Shown: positions 27,004-36,795 of the stretch, one piece after another
How positions within the stretch are numbered: the stretch's first letter is position 1
Layout: each line of letters opens with the position of its first letter
Source: Laspinema palackyanum D2a
GTDB taxonomy: Bacteria; Cyanobacteriota; Cyanobacteriia; Cyanobacteriales; Laspinemataceae
Assembly: GCA_025370845.1 (NCBI GenBank)
Contig: JAMXFF010000039.1
Span: forward strand, 1-45,699
Direction: 5' to 3'
DNA length: 45,699 nucleotides
Position numbers and translations under genes: made by a program
The notes under the pieces: generated by a model
The model's database searches: none
Seen by the model: only the letters and a program-made list of their open reading frames with translations
Told to the model about the DNA's origin: nothing

Positions 27004-27758
27004 TATCACTCTTGATGGTACTGTGTCAGAGTTGTTCACGCTTGACGAAGCTAGACCTGTCACAGGTGGTGGTGTTGAGTGGGGTCTCAACTACTGGGTG
27101 TGGCAAACTTAGGACAGCCCTAAAAAACAGGATTACTCACAGATTGTAAATATCTGCTGCTGTAGTACAAGCGGAAATAGGGGCTTGCAGGGCATGAGGA
27201 GCTTAATGGGGTCAAGTTCCCAGACGTGGGGAATCACGCAAACGAGCTTACCCTCAAAGAAGCGAATGGAATACCCAAACAACACAAGATACCAGATTAA
27301 ATAGGTTGCCTTGAGAACTCGCTCAACCAATATAGGTTAAACTTTATTTTGGGAAACTGTCAAGTCTATCCTCACGGGTTTAGAAATGGATGACAGAGCA
27401 TACCTTCAAAAGCACAGTCCCCTGCCTATCCTAGATAGCATCCCCTGGGGGGGAGCAACTTTGAAGGTTTGTTTTAAGGTGGCATTGCCCGAGATTTGGG
27501 TGATTCGATGAGAATAAAATATCGAACTACCGCTGGCGGGTCTGAATTTATTCCCTAGTTTAGCGAAGATCAAAATAAAGCTAATCCCTCTATCGATAGA
27601 TCGTTTCCCTATCCGATGGAGCAGGTCTCGATCGCCCTGGACTTATTTGAACAGAGTTGAACAGATTGATGGAATTATGGCAGACCTTGTTCCATTTTGA
27701 CTCGCGGGATCTATATCTATAGGAATAAAATTCACCGGAATTAAACCTTGATTAAGGA
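27004..27758. other. Gene-free stretch upstream of the DUF4168 gene
   Basis: About 750 bp with no convincing gene. A minus-strand TTG-started frame of 65 codons (27133-27330) codes a hydrophobic, Cys-containing peptide with no recognisable family, possibly a remnant. I see no tRNA or structured RNA. Confidence 0.4.
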
Positions 27759-28286
27759 TTAAGACTCACTCGATTGAGGCCAGAGGTAAATCACACCAGA
27801 AATCCAGGTTAGGGCCACGGAAATCCAGAAGGCAACTAAGGCGATCGCCGACCATTCCTCAGGCAGAGGCGCGATCAACAGACCGATCGCCAGGATTTGA
27901 CTGACGGTTTTTAACTTCCCCCACAAATTGGCACCGGCGATCGCCGCATTCCCCGTTAAAGCGGGATTGATGCGCCATCCGGCGATCGCCAATTCCCTAA
28001 ATAAAATCAAAAATACCCCCCAAGCAGGCAACTGTCCCAGTTCCACCAGGGACATCAAGGGTGCCATAACCAATAACTTATCGACTAACGGATCGAGAAA
28101 CTTCCCCAACTCCGTCACTTGATCCAGTTTTCTAGCTAAATAGCCATCCAACCAATCCGTTCCTGCTGCCACCAAAAAAATCACCACGGAGATCCATCGC
28201 AACCTCGGCGTGGGGTCAGACAGGAAATACAGTAGAAAAGGCACCCCCAATAAACGGGAGAAAGTAATCCAAGTTGAGAGCGTCAT
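27759..28286 (-). CDS. pgsA: CDP-diacylglycerol-glycerol-3-phosphate 3-phosphatidyltransferase
   Basis: This membrane enzyme makes phosphatidylglycerolphosphate, the precursor of phosphatidylglycerol, the only phospholipid of cyanobacterial thylakoids. The CDP-alcohol phosphotransferase motif is complete: Asp44, Asp47-Gly48, Ala51-Arg52, Gly61, Asp65 and Asp69. About four to five membrane helices fill the 175 residues. The start is ATG at 28286. It is separated from the sugar-transferase gene upstream by that gene's terminator. Confidence 0.93.
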   Translation of the reverse strand: MTLSTWITFSRLLGVPFLLYFLSDPTPRLRWISVVIFLVAAGTDWLDGYLARKLDQVTELGKFLDPLVDKLLVMAPLMSLVELGQLPAWGVFLILFRELAIAGWRINPALTGNAAIAGANLWGKLKTVSQILAIGLLIAPLPEEWSAIALVAFWISVALTWISGVIYLWPQSSES

Positions 28287-28308
28287 AAATAGCTCACCAG
28301 AACAGAAT

Positions 28309-28348
28309 AAAAAAAACCTAGGGCCGACCGAAGGATTGGCCCTAGGTT
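28309..28348 (-). terminator. Intrinsic terminator of the sugar transferase gene
   Basis: An 11-bp stem, AACCTAGGGCC (28315-28325) with GGCCCTAGGTT (28338-28348) and a 12-nt loop, is followed on the minus strand by T8. Confidence 0.9.
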
Positions 28349-28395
28349 AACATAATTTTGCTCTGAATGTTTTGCTCTATCCCCAGAATCTGCTC

Positions 28396-29109
28396 TTAAC
28401 AGGCTCCTCTTTGGTTAAAAATAACCTGGAACGTTTTCACAATTAGGAGGAGGTCATAAAGAATCGACCACTTGCGCTGATACTCCAAATCCAGGTGAAT
28501 CACTTGTTCAAAATCTTTAATACTAGAGCGTCCATGAGTCTGCCATTCTCCCGTTAGACCCGGTTTAACATTCAATCGGTCTAAATGGTGGGGTTGGTAG
28601 TCTTTCACTTCCCCGGGGGTGGGTGGACGAGTGCCCACTAAGCTCATTTCGCCGCGCAGAACGTTCCAAAATTGAGGCAGTTCATCCAGACTGGTGCGAC
28701 GTAGAAACCGGCCTACTCGGGTGATGCGAGGGTCGTTTTCGTTTTTAAATAGATGTCCTTTAACTTCGTTTTTGACCAGATGCTGAAGATGTTCCGCATT
28801 GACAACCATCGAGCGGAATTTCCACATCCGGAAGTATCGACCCTTGTAACCACAGCGAATTTGGCTATAGAGTAAGGGTCCTGGGTTGTCCAACTGCATG
28901 GCGATTACGAGGGGAATAGCAATGACGGAGGTGATTGCTAACCCGACTAATGCTCCGACAATATCAATAAGCCGCTTTGTTTTACTGTGAAGGGAAGGAT
29001 GACATTCTTGCCGAATTGTTGGATCAGAATAAGTCGCTTCAATAGTGGCGCTAGTGGCGGGATTAAATTTAAAGGGAATAGATATATCAATTTTATGAGC
29101 AGTTAACAC
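28396..29109 (-). CDS. Undecaprenyl-phosphate sugar-1-phosphate transferase (WcaJ/ExoY-like)
   Basis: The 237-residue membrane enzyme adds the first sugar-phosphate to the lipid carrier in exopolysaccharide synthesis. It has one membrane helix (about 48-72), then the bacterial sugar-transferase core: MWKFRSM, RRTSLDELPQFWNVLRGEMS and LVGTRPPTPGEV, and the C-terminal LDLEYQRKWSILYDLLLIVKT. This is the short form that lacks the long N-terminal multi-helix domain. It starts with GTG at 29109 after GGGAG. No other polysaccharide gene is adjacent. Confidence 0.92.
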   Translation of the reverse strand: MLTAHKIDISIPFKFNPATSATIEATYSDPTIRQECHPSLHSKTKRLIDIVGALVGLAITSVIAIPLVIAMQLDNPGPLLYSQIRCGYKGRYFRMWKFRSMVVNAEHLQHLVKNEVKGHLFKNENDPRITRVGRFLRRTSLDELPQFWNVLRGEMSLVGTRPPTPGEVKDYQPHHLDRLNVKPGLTGEWQTHGRSSIKDFEQVIHLDLEYQRKWSILYDLLLIVKTFQVIFNQRGAC

Positions 29110-29463
29110 GATCTTCTCCCGTTGGGTTTGCGGTGGGTATCCTGATTCTTGAACTGACTCTACTCAATTTTGGGGAAATTCGGTAGAACTACCCCCTGAT
29201 ATTTACTTAAACTTTGAAATGTTAGTCAGTTTTGTAAAGTTTTCGTGTGGTTTAAAATCAAGCCCCAGTCTTCTGCAACGCCTATACCCTGCGCTTTGAG
29301 GGTCTCAAGTGCCTCCTAGACATTAAGTCCAACGGGCGCGACCCCTCTGTGTGGCGATCGCTCCCTTGAAATGGGGCAAAGATGCCCTATCGGGAGCCGG
29401 GGTTTCCTGCAATATCCGATATTTTCTCGCTTTTCTGTATCTTTCACTACATTTTTCCCGTAA
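29110..29463. other. Intergenic stretch with no feature seen
   Basis: It is bounded by the sugar transferase start and the stop of the Hsp70-like gene. It contains the promoter region of the former; I see no gene, strong hairpin or repeat of the window's families. Confidence 0.4.
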
Positions 29464-31449
29464 TTATAGAGAAAAATTTTCGGAATGATGGCGTTGAGGG
29501 GTTAAAAATTCACTTAAATAAAGGAGGAGGGGTTCTTCAAAATGTTGATGAGTCGTTGTGGCGATCGCCTGCAAATATTGTAACAACCGCCCAGACTGTT
29601 CCAAATTAAGGCGATAAGTGCCATCAACCTCGTCAAACAAAGGGATATCCGGCGTGAGAGGATATTCCGTCGTCGCCGCCAGTTCCGGCATGGGGACTAC
29701 AGAGTTCACAGAGGAACTCAACCCCGGAGGCAAATTCCCCTCCAGGAACCCTTGAATCCGACTCCCCAGCGATCGCCCGTGAATCCCGCGACGTTCCACT
29801 AATGCTACAATTTCCCGCAAGGACCGGGGGCAGTCGTCCGTGATCGCCCGTAACAACTCCGCCAGTAAAAAATAATCCCCATACTGCTGCCGATTCAAGT
29901 CCAGAACCCGAGGATACAAAGGCAACGCCGCCAACCCAAAGGCAATCCGACTCGAACCCGACCCCCGATTACCCCGGGGTGGATCAGCGATTAACGTCGC
30001 ATTGGGGAGTTTTTGGCGTATCCAACCCCTGAACGAGGGCGATTGTGCCGTCCCCCCGGTACAGACTGCCCGCTCAATGGCGATCGCCGATAAACCCGTT
30101 TCAATCAACAACCCATTCAGCGCTTGATTCAAAAAGTTGAGAAACGGCTCAACCACTAAGCGTTGTAACTCCCGATGGGCGATCGTCCAGCGAAACTCCC
30201 CCACCGTCACCGGATATACATCTCGCTCTTGCAGCGCCAACTTCACCTCTTCCGCTGCCGCTAACAATTCTCGTCCCGCAGGATGTTCAAGTAATCGCTG
30301 CTGTAACTGCATTCGCCGCACTCCATCCGGTTCTCCCGGGCGGGGTAACTCCAAATCGCACCCTAGATACCAATATCCCCGATTTTCCCGACGGACTGCT
30401 TCTGTCCAAAATAACTGACAAATTATATCTTGATCTAACCCTTGCCCTGCATAGGGAAAACTACGAGTTTTGAAGTGAGACTCACTGAGTTTTCCCAGGT
30501 TTTCTGGCACCGCAACCAATGCCAACTCTGTCATCGTCGCACCGGAATCCATCGCCAATCCATAGCGCGTCCCCACCGCCCGAGAGCGGTGCCAACTGGC
30601 TCCCGGTCCTTCCTGGGGGTGAAATTGTCGCGATAAGACCGAAGGAATCGTCACCCGTTCCCCACCGACTCCTGGGAGGACTGAGAGCCATGCAGCGATC
30701 GCATTTTCCACAAAGAACACTTGGGACGGTTCTTGGACCAGATTCGCACTTAAGATAGATTCCCGAATATTAAAACAATAACTATCCGGCCAACTGCCGG
30801 GAAAACTCACAATTGCCCCGCGCAACTGAGCGATCGCCTGGGGAAACAGGTCCGGTTCTAACCCGGCAGCACCCCCAATGGCCGCAGAAGGGGTCGCCAT
30901 CGTCAGGGTGGAGGACAGGGTAGCAACGGCGTGACTGCGAGGAGAGGAAGCAGAGGGCAACCTGAGCGATCGCCCAGAACCCGATGCCACTTCCACCACC
31001 GGCAACCCCAACCCTTGGGCCAAGGGAGCCACCCCAGCAGCGGCGATCGTCGCCAACAGCGAGCTCAACGCATCAAGCAAGTCGCTTAATCCGAGGGACC
31101 TTCCATGCGATCGTAACACCACCTCGCGTTTTGCCCGCTTGCGATTCAGCAACTCCAGGGGGACCACCGTCGGGTGCATTCCCGAGTCCCAAAGCTTGTC
31201 CTTCCCTTTTGTTCCCGCAATCCCCGGCAACAACAGCGGTTTAAACTGATGTAACCACCATCCCTGGGACCGGAGATAAACTTGGGAAGGCAAGCGAAAC
31301 GTCGGATCAGAACCCGGAGAACCGAGGGGATGCCAATAAAGCGGATATAACTGACAGGTGAGGCGATCGAACAAAGCTGCCGAAAGGTGAGTCGTCCCGA
31401 GATCAATTCCCAAATACCAGAACCCTGCCGATCCGTTTGGCATTGCCAT
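29464..31449 (-). CDS. Hsp70-like actin-fold ATPase without a substrate-binding domain
   Basis: The 661-residue protein shows the actin/Hsp70/sugar-kinase fold: phosphate-1 loop LGIDLGTTHLSAALFD (13-28), an Hsp70-like GAIVSFPGSWPDSY and VENAIAAWLSVL segment, phosphate-2 loop LAMDSGATMTELALV (about 293-307) and adenosine motif AVCTGGTAQSP (about 460). DnaK-type sequences continue with a beta-sandwich and lid; here about 150 residues of helical, partly Ser/Pro sequence follow instead. There is also a Ser/Ala/Leu-rich insert of about 80 residues after the first loop. It is the second gene of a unit with the acidic scaffold, 99 bp apart, which suggests a cognate pair. Client and function are unknown. 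Confidence 0.8.
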   Translation of the reverse strand: MAMPNGSAGFWYLGIDLGTTHLSAALFDRLTCQLYPLYWHPLGSPGSDPTFRLPSQVYLRSQGWWLHQFKPLLLPGIAGTKGKDKLWDSGMHPTVVPLELLNRKRAKREVVLRSHGRSLGLSDLLDALSSLLATIAAAGVAPLAQGLGLPVVEVASGSGRSLRLPSASSPRSHAVATLSSTLTMATPSAAIGGAAGLEPDLFPQAIAQLRGAIVSFPGSWPDSYCFNIRESILSANLVQEPSQVFFVENAIAAWLSVLPGVGGERVTIPSVLSRQFHPQEGPGASWHRSRAVGTRYGLAMDSGATMTELALVAVPENLGKLSESHFKTRSFPYAGQGLDQDIICQLFWTEAVRRENRGYWYLGCDLELPRPGEPDGVRRMQLQQRLLEHPAGRELLAAAEEVKLALQERDVYPVTVGEFRWTIAHRELQRLVVEPFLNFLNQALNGLLIETGLSAIAIERAVCTGGTAQSPSFRGWIRQKLPNATLIADPPRGNRGSGSSRIAFGLAALPLYPRVLDLNRQQYGDYFLLAELLRAITDDCPRSLREIVALVERRGIHGRSLGSRIQGFLEGNLPPGLSSSVNSVVPMPELAATTEYPLTPDIPLFDEVDGTYRLNLEQSGRLLQYLQAIATTTHQHFEEPLLLYLSEFLTPQRHHSENFSL

Positions 31450-31548
31450 TCTTCTGTTTCCCCCTTAGCTGGTTGCCGTCCCAAAATGAGTTTAACCGTT
31501 AACTATCCTAAACGCGCAGGAGTTCCCCGGAAAAAGTCAGCGGTTGAA

Positions 31549-34479
31549 TCAGATACTGGGAGCATCGGACCAACTTTCAAAGAAATTATCCAGGGTGGGA
31601 TTAGCGAGGTCATCATCGGGGGAGATGGGGACCTCTGGCTGATCTGGCTCAGGTTCGGGATCTACGGGTGCCGTGGCCTCATCCTCATCATCCATGAAGT
31701 CAGCGAAAAAATCTTCGACTGTTTCATGGTTGATATCTTCCTCCGCTGTGACTTTGACCACCGGAGGCGGATTGGTTGCCATCAGTTCGGCAAAAATATC
31801 ATCTAAGGTGGGCAAAACACTATTTGATCGCCCCGTTGCCTCGGGTTTACTTTCACCGTTAAGACTAGAAGACCCAGGGGTGGCTCCAGATACGGTTTTC
31901 TGTGAATTGGACTGAGTTTTAGAAGGTTGAGCGGCTTTTCCTTGCGGTTTTCCCGTCGGTTTACGCCCAGTTTCGGGCGGGGAGGGGGGTTCCTTCTCCT
32001 GGGTAAAGTCTGCTGCCAGTCCGATCGCCTTCTGGTCCGGGTCCCCTGCCTCTAGGAGAAACTCTCCCCCATCGGTATCTAAATCTAAGGAAGCATCTTC
32101 ACTTTCTTCCCAAGGCAGAGTGCCATCCAAGTCCTCTAAGCTGACTGACTCGGATAACGGGGGTTCAGCGGCGAGGTCCTCCAGCCATTGTTCATCGCTT
32201 AAGTCGGTTGACTGCCAGTCCGAGGGGTCCGGAGTTGCGTTTTTGGGTTCTGCTTCCTCTAATTTAGAGAGGTCCTCATCTAAGCGTTTGATGCCCGTAT
32301 TACTCAGCCAGAGATTGTCGAGGTCCTCCTCTAGGTCCTCATCGGGGAGTAAATCTTCTTGGGGGGAAGCGGGAATATAGGCGCTTTCTTCCCAGTCTCC
32401 CTCTAAATCGAGGTCGGAGGCGATCGCCCCCTCCTCAAATTCGGGCAGCCAATCCTCCATCAGGGAAGCGGCTGTATCCTCGACCATTTCCGGGTCTGGG
32501 TCCGGTAACGCTGCCGGTTCTGGGGACACTCCAGTTGCCTCGGGAACTGTCTCAAAATCAGCAAACAAATCGTCTACGGGTTCCTCAGTTGGGGTTGCTG
32601 GGGGTTCCGGTTCCCTGGGGGGTTTGGCCTTCTGGGGAGGGGGTGGGGATTTAGTTTCTGAAGCCGATCGCGCTTTGGTGATTTCTGCTGGGATGGCAGG
32701 GTCCGACTCGGTGAGTAGGGACTCTAGGCGATCGCCAAACAGAAACTCATCCATATAGTCTTCCGAATACTCGCCCCCCATTCCTGGAGCATCCGTGCGA
32801 CTCTCCAATTCCGCAAATAAGTCATCCTCGCTATATGGGGAAGTCTCCTGAGTCTGGGCACTGTTCGGTTCTTCACCGATGGCGAATAAATCTGCATCCC
32901 CGCTATATGGGGAAGTCTCCTGAGTCTGGACACTGTTCGGTTCTTCACCGAAGGCGAATAAATCTGCATCCCCCGACTCCGGGATGAACTCTGATGGGGG
33001 AGGGAGATTTTCTTCGAGTTCCAAACCCTCGGACAACTCCCAATTTTCGGGCAAGTCATCATCCCCTGTCACCCACCCCTCCAGACCTAATTCCGGCAGG
33101 TCCTCGAAGTCGAGATCCGAGGGAGAAATGGGGCTATTTTCTGGGGCGATCGCCTCGGAAAACTCCTCTTCTGCCTCACCAGTCTCGGCCCATTGTGCAG
33201 CGAGTTCAAAGTTGTCTTGAGACATTTCCAACCGAGTCTTAGGGACTGTTTGAGGGGATCTCTCCCTTGCCTGGTCCAGATCCGCCGATGCCTGGGTGGT
33301 TTCATCCTCTGCTGCCTCCATTGGCGGGGTTAATTCTGCTCCCGCAAAGGGGAAGGTAAGCAGTTCAGGGTTCTCTTCCAGGGAGAGTTCAGACGCTGAT
33401 AGCGCGGCAGAAACTTGGGGCGTTTTAGGTGGCTTTTGGGAGGGAGATTCGGCCTGGGGTTCGGGTTGGACAGAGGGAACCGGAGCAGTTTTGGGCGATG
33501 GCGGTGGAGTGGGAGGGGATTCGAGTTTAGAGGTTTCTGGGTCTGATTTCGGCGGGGAATCCTGCTCTTTTGCGATCGCCCCTTGAGTTGCGGCGAGGAG
33601 TCGCAGGGAGGATTGTAAATAGGAGGAGGTTTCTTGACCTAAAAGTTGGGCCAGGTGATTGACCAAGGCGCTAAACATCAGTTCCCCTTGCTGTCCGAGG
33701 CGATGCATCTTGTCTAAGCCTTGAACTAGGGAGTCATTGTAACTGTTGACATTGCGTTCGAGGGCTTCAAAGACAACGCGCAGGGTAGAGTCGAGGGACA
33801 TCAAGAGGCGATCGGATTCCCCCTGTAACCGCTGCAACTGTTCTAATCGGGCTTCTTGAGATAACAGTCCAGAATTCTCTACAGTCAAGGCGTTGAGATA
33901 TTCGCGGAACTGAGAGTCGAGAGCGTCTTGTTCGAGGCGATCGCCAGTGCCCTGCGTTAAGAGTTGGGTTTCGATTTGTCCGATCGCCTGAGAAACCTGT
34001 TGGGAGAGTCGGTCTTGCAGGGGTCCGAGTAAGGCTTGGAGAAAGTCGGCGATCGCCTGTTGTTGATGAGCCTGTTGTCCCGCCAGGGTCTGGTAATGCC
34101 GTTGTCTTTGCTCCAACTCCCGGACTTCTGCCATCAGGGAATATCGCTCTTGTCGTAACGTGGCGATTTCTTCCTGTAAGGGTTGCATCAGGTTAGTCCG
34201 TAACCCGCTCAAATCTTGCATCAGGGCTTGCAAAACCGCTTGAGCTTCAGCCGCTTCACTCACGGCTTGTGGGGCGATCGCATAAGGCGGCATAGCACTC
34301 ACCGCTACTCCCAGGCTGCCCTGGGAGGTCAGTTGGGAATCCAGATACAGACGAACTCGCTCCAAAACCCGGCGAGTCTCTCCGGAACTCCACCACGCGA
34401 GGCGGGAGTTCATTTTTCGCAGAATTCCATCAATGTCTGCAATCAGTGCTTGTAGTTGATCCCGATTAGAACTCACCAT
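31549..34479 (-). CDS. 976-residue coiled-coil and acidic disordered protein, unknown
   Basis: The N-terminal 300 residues are helical and Gln/Leu-rich, with coiled-coil heptads (about 85-180 and 195-280; for example LRQERYSLMAEVRELEQRQ). The rest is strongly acidic, rich in Pro, Ser, Glu and Asp, and predicted disordered. It is punctuated by short acidic-aromatic motifs (DLFAFGEEP, DLFAIGEEP, DDLFAELE, MDEFLFGD, DDLFADFE, LDDIFAEL, EDFFADFM, LDNFFESW) spread over residues 506-970. It has no signal peptide or membrane helix. It is the first gene of the two-gene unit with the Hsp70-like ATPase. The start has AGAGG four to five bases upstream. Confidence 0.75.
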   Translation of the reverse strand: MVSSNRDQLQALIADIDGILRKMNSRLAWWSSGETRRVLERVRLYLDSQLTSQGSLGVAVSAMPPYAIAPQAVSEAAEAQAVLQALMQDLSGLRTNLMQPLQEEIATLRQERYSLMAEVRELEQRQRHYQTLAGQQAHQQQAIADFLQALLGPLQDRLSQQVSQAIGQIETQLLTQGTGDRLEQDALDSQFREYLNALTVENSGLLSQEARLEQLQRLQGESDRLLMSLDSTLRVVFEALERNVNSYNDSLVQGLDKMHRLGQQGELMFSALVNHLAQLLGQETSSYLQSSLRLLAATQGAIAKEQDSPPKSDPETSKLESPPTPPPSPKTAPVPSVQPEPQAESPSQKPPKTPQVSAALSASELSLEENPELLTFPFAGAELTPPMEAAEDETTQASADLDQARERSPQTVPKTRLEMSQDNFELAAQWAETGEAEEEFSEAIAPENSPISPSDLDFEDLPELGLEGWVTGDDDLPENWELSEGLELEENLPPPSEFIPESGDADLFAFGEEPNSVQTQETSPYSGDADLFAIGEEPNSAQTQETSPYSEDDLFAELESRTDAPGMGGEYSEDYMDEFLFGDRLESLLTESDPAIPAEITKARSASETKSPPPPQKAKPPREPEPPATPTEEPVDDLFADFETVPEATGVSPEPAALPDPDPEMVEDTAASLMEDWLPEFEEGAIASDLDLEGDWEESAYIPASPQEDLLPDEDLEEDLDNLWLSNTGIKRLDEDLSKLEEAEPKNATPDPSDWQSTDLSDEQWLEDLAAEPPLSESVSLEDLDGTLPWEESEDASLDLDTDGGEFLLEAGDPDQKAIGLAADFTQEKEPPSPPETGRKPTGKPQGKAAQPSKTQSNSQKTVSGATPGSSSLNGESKPEATGRSNSVLPTLDDIFAELMATNPPPVVKVTAEEDINHETVEDFFADFMDDEDEATAPVDPEPEPDQPEVPISPDDDLANPTLDNFFESWSDAPSI
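32831..32974 (-). repeat. In-frame 72-bp tandem duplication
   Basis: Two 72-bp copies (32831-32902 and 32903-32974) differ at few positions and code 24-residue units with DADLFA(F/I)GEEPNS. The in-frame unit length and near identity suggest a recent expansion in the disordered region. Confidence 0.85.
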
Positions 34480-35050
34480 AGAACCTCTGGCGATAAGAAC
34501 AGCACAGACTTCCCCGTTGCCCCGAAAATACTGGTACTTTTAACGTATCGTAGCTTGTGGCGAGGCCATTTTTTGATTCATTTTCGGACGATTCCAATGG
34601 ATGAGCCTCTTATCCAGGCAAGGGCGACTTCGTGGGGTTGTTGCTACTAGAGCCTGGGTACAGTTTGACATCCCAGGGAGAAGAAAGCAGGTTTTTGGCC
34701 CCGATTGGATGCTTTCAAAAGCCCAGATATTGTCATCAACCCGGTTGGGTTTCCCAATACTGTACAGGCATCCTCAAAGATGAAAACCATGAGGCTTGAT
34801 TGCCAACGGTTCCGGCTGAATTAATTTTTTGGCGGAGGCGATCGGCACAACCGCCCTTGAACAGGGGTTCGCCGAACCCCGATCCCGGGTTGAGGGACAA
34901 ATTAATCCCGGATAGAAGCCCGAAGAAACGGTCCGAAACACACTTCCAGATTCCTGCCACCTGTTATCAGAATGCCCTAAGCCCATTTTATTACAAATAC
35001 CCGGATAAACTGGACCCCGGGACAGGCTAACCCCTGCCCGACTGACCAGA

Positions 35051-35118
35051 AGAAACCGCGTTTCTATGAAAAGGGTCGCGGCTTGAGCAAAAATAGGGAT
35101 GGAGAAACCTGGTTTCTG
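35051..35118. repeat. Pair of AGAAACC/GGTTTCT palindromes
   Basis: AGAAACCGCGTTTCT (35051-35065) and GAGAAACCTGGTTTCTG (35102-35118) are each self-complementary and related to the end of the inverted repeat at 42196-42259 (GAGAAACCCGGTTTCTG). They look like a small dispersed family. Confidence 0.5.
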
Positions 35119-35833
35119 GGTTGGGGTGGATCAGTCCTAAAGGCGATGGGGGTAAAAGAGCAGACCCCCCAGGGATCTGATCAAGAGTCTGTGGGGTCAG
35201 ACTCTCTAATAGGTTATTATGGCTAAGTGTTTTCTGGGATCTTATTAAAAAAGGATGTTTCTAGTCGAGTCTGGCTCGATGGGTATTTGGGGGTCTTAAA
35301 ACAGGGGTTCCTAATTTGGGATGCCTACCTTCGCCATTCCTGAGTCCGCTAGGCGGGTGGGAGCTGAAACTGCGCCGGAGCACCCCGGAAAACGGCTGAA
35401 AATTCCTGTAGTAGAGGCCCCAAATCCAGATATAGTGAAAGTAGTGAGTAGACTACTCTCAAGAGACAAGGCGATCGCCCTGTGATTTTTACAGTTCCGA
35501 ACCCCGATCGTCCATTGAAGACCCCACCTACCCCGGCACAAGGACTTCAGGAATCAGACCCTTGGATAGGCCCGTGAGCCAGAGGCGATCAATTAGAGAG
35601 ACAAAACACCCAGTCTACTCTCAGTGCAACATCGGTGGCGATTTATCCCAGGGTTCCGCATAATTTCAGTAGGAAAAGGTGCAGGTTTTCCTCCCTTGCC
35701 CATTGACAACAACAGCCAAACCCTAAACTTCTAAACTCCTAAAAGTACAAATTGGTTTATGTTTTATGTTGTTTCTTTATATTGTTTCGGACAGTATCCA
35801 GTCGATGCCAACTGTCTGGTCTATCTGTAGCAA

Positions 35834-35869
35834 GTCCCTAAAAGAGTCCCTAAAAGAGTCCCTAAAAGA
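35834..35869 (+). repeat. Three 12-bp tandem repeats upstream of the Crp-family gene
   Basis: GTCCCTAAAAGA is repeated exactly three times, ending 87 bp before the start codon. Position and period would suit regulator binding on one DNA face. Confidence 0.85.
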
Positions 35870-35956
35870 ATGTAATCGGTCATCTCTTGGTTCAGTACAA
35901 CCCGATTTAGGAAAAACATCGATTTACCCCTGGCGCGTTTATAAGAGGATGGCCTA

Positions 35957-36664
35957 ATGGATGAAAGATTTACCTCTCGCGATTCTGTACCCAACGTTGA
36001 AGAATTAATTCGCGCAACTCCATTTTTTAATGGATTACCCGATTCCGTTGTAGAACGGGCAACGGCGCATATTGTGAGCCGCACCCATCCCCCGAATCAA
36101 GTCATTTTGTTGGAAAATGACTGGGGAAGTTCTGTTTATTTTTTATTAGAAGGATGGGTGAAAATTCGCACCTATAACCTCGATGGCAAGGAAGTCACTC
36201 TGAATATTTTAGGCTCTGGTGAAATCTTTGGCGAAATGGCTGCCTTGGATGAAGTGCCCCGTTCTACTGATGTGATTACCCTGGCGCCGACCACGATTGG
36301 CAATCTCCCTGCCCAGGATTTTGTGCAGTTAATTCATACCGAACCCTTAGCGGGAATTCGGTTAGCCCAGTTGATGGCAAGACGTCTGCGCCAAGTCAAC
36401 CGTCGATTGCGGTTGAGAGAATCCGATAGCACCTCTCGGGTGGCGGATATTATCTTATTTTTAGCCGAGGGACAAGGAAAACAATCTCCGGAAGGGATCG
36501 AAATTCCGAATTTACCCCATCGGGAATTAAGCAGTCTGAGTGGATTGGCTCGCGAAACGGTCACTCGGGTATTGAGTAAACTAGAGAAGAAGGGTTTGAT
36601 TAAGCGCGATCGCGAGATCCTCTGTATCCCCGATGTCAACGCCCTAGAACGTCTCATGGTCTAG
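35957..36664 (+). CDS. Crp/Fnr-family transcriptional regulator
   Basis: The 235-residue regulator has an N-terminal cyclic-nucleotide-binding beta-roll (about 20-140). The phosphate cassette reads FGEMAALDEVPRSTDV, keeping Gly-Glu and Arg-Ser as in cAMP-binding members, so ligand binding is plausible. The C-terminal winged HTH (about 175-225) has LSSLSGLARETVTRVLSKLEKKGLI. There is no Cys cluster, so it is not Fnr-like, and it differs from NtcA in the sensor part. The targets are unknown; the 12-bp repeats upstream may be involved in its own control. Confidence 0.92.
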   Translation: MDERFTSRDSVPNVEELIRATPFFNGLPDSVVERATAHIVSRTHPPNQVILLENDWGSSVYFLLEGWVKIRTYNLDGKEVTLNILGSGEIFGEMAALDEVPRSTDVITLAPTTIGNLPAQDFVQLIHTEPLAGIRLAQLMARRLRQVNRRLRLRESDSTSRVADIILFLAEGQGKQSPEGIEIPNLPHRELSSLSGLARETVTRVLSKLEKKGLIKRDREILCIPDVNALERLMV

Positions 36665-36795
36665 CACCCTTAAGCGCGATCGCCATTCCCTTATTTAAGG
36701 GGCGATCGCAGTCTTGACCCCATTCTCCAGACCCAAATTCAACCGTTAACGCTTCACCCTAAATCGTTAACGGTTAACTGATTGGACACAATTTG

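Larger units (their letters stand above)
34480..35956. other. 1.5-kb gene-free stretch with scattered palindromes
   Basis: No frame looks coding. It holds a GGGGTTC-GCC-GAACCCC hairpin (34864-34880), an AGAAACC-type palindrome pair (35051-35118) and, near the right end, the 12-bp tandem repeat. It may contain promoters for both flanks (the divergent scaffold gene and the Crp gene). It could be a decayed region. Confidence 0.5.

Noticed and set aside
27133-27330. 65-codon hydrophobic frame
   Set aside because: TTG start, no ribosome site, no family.
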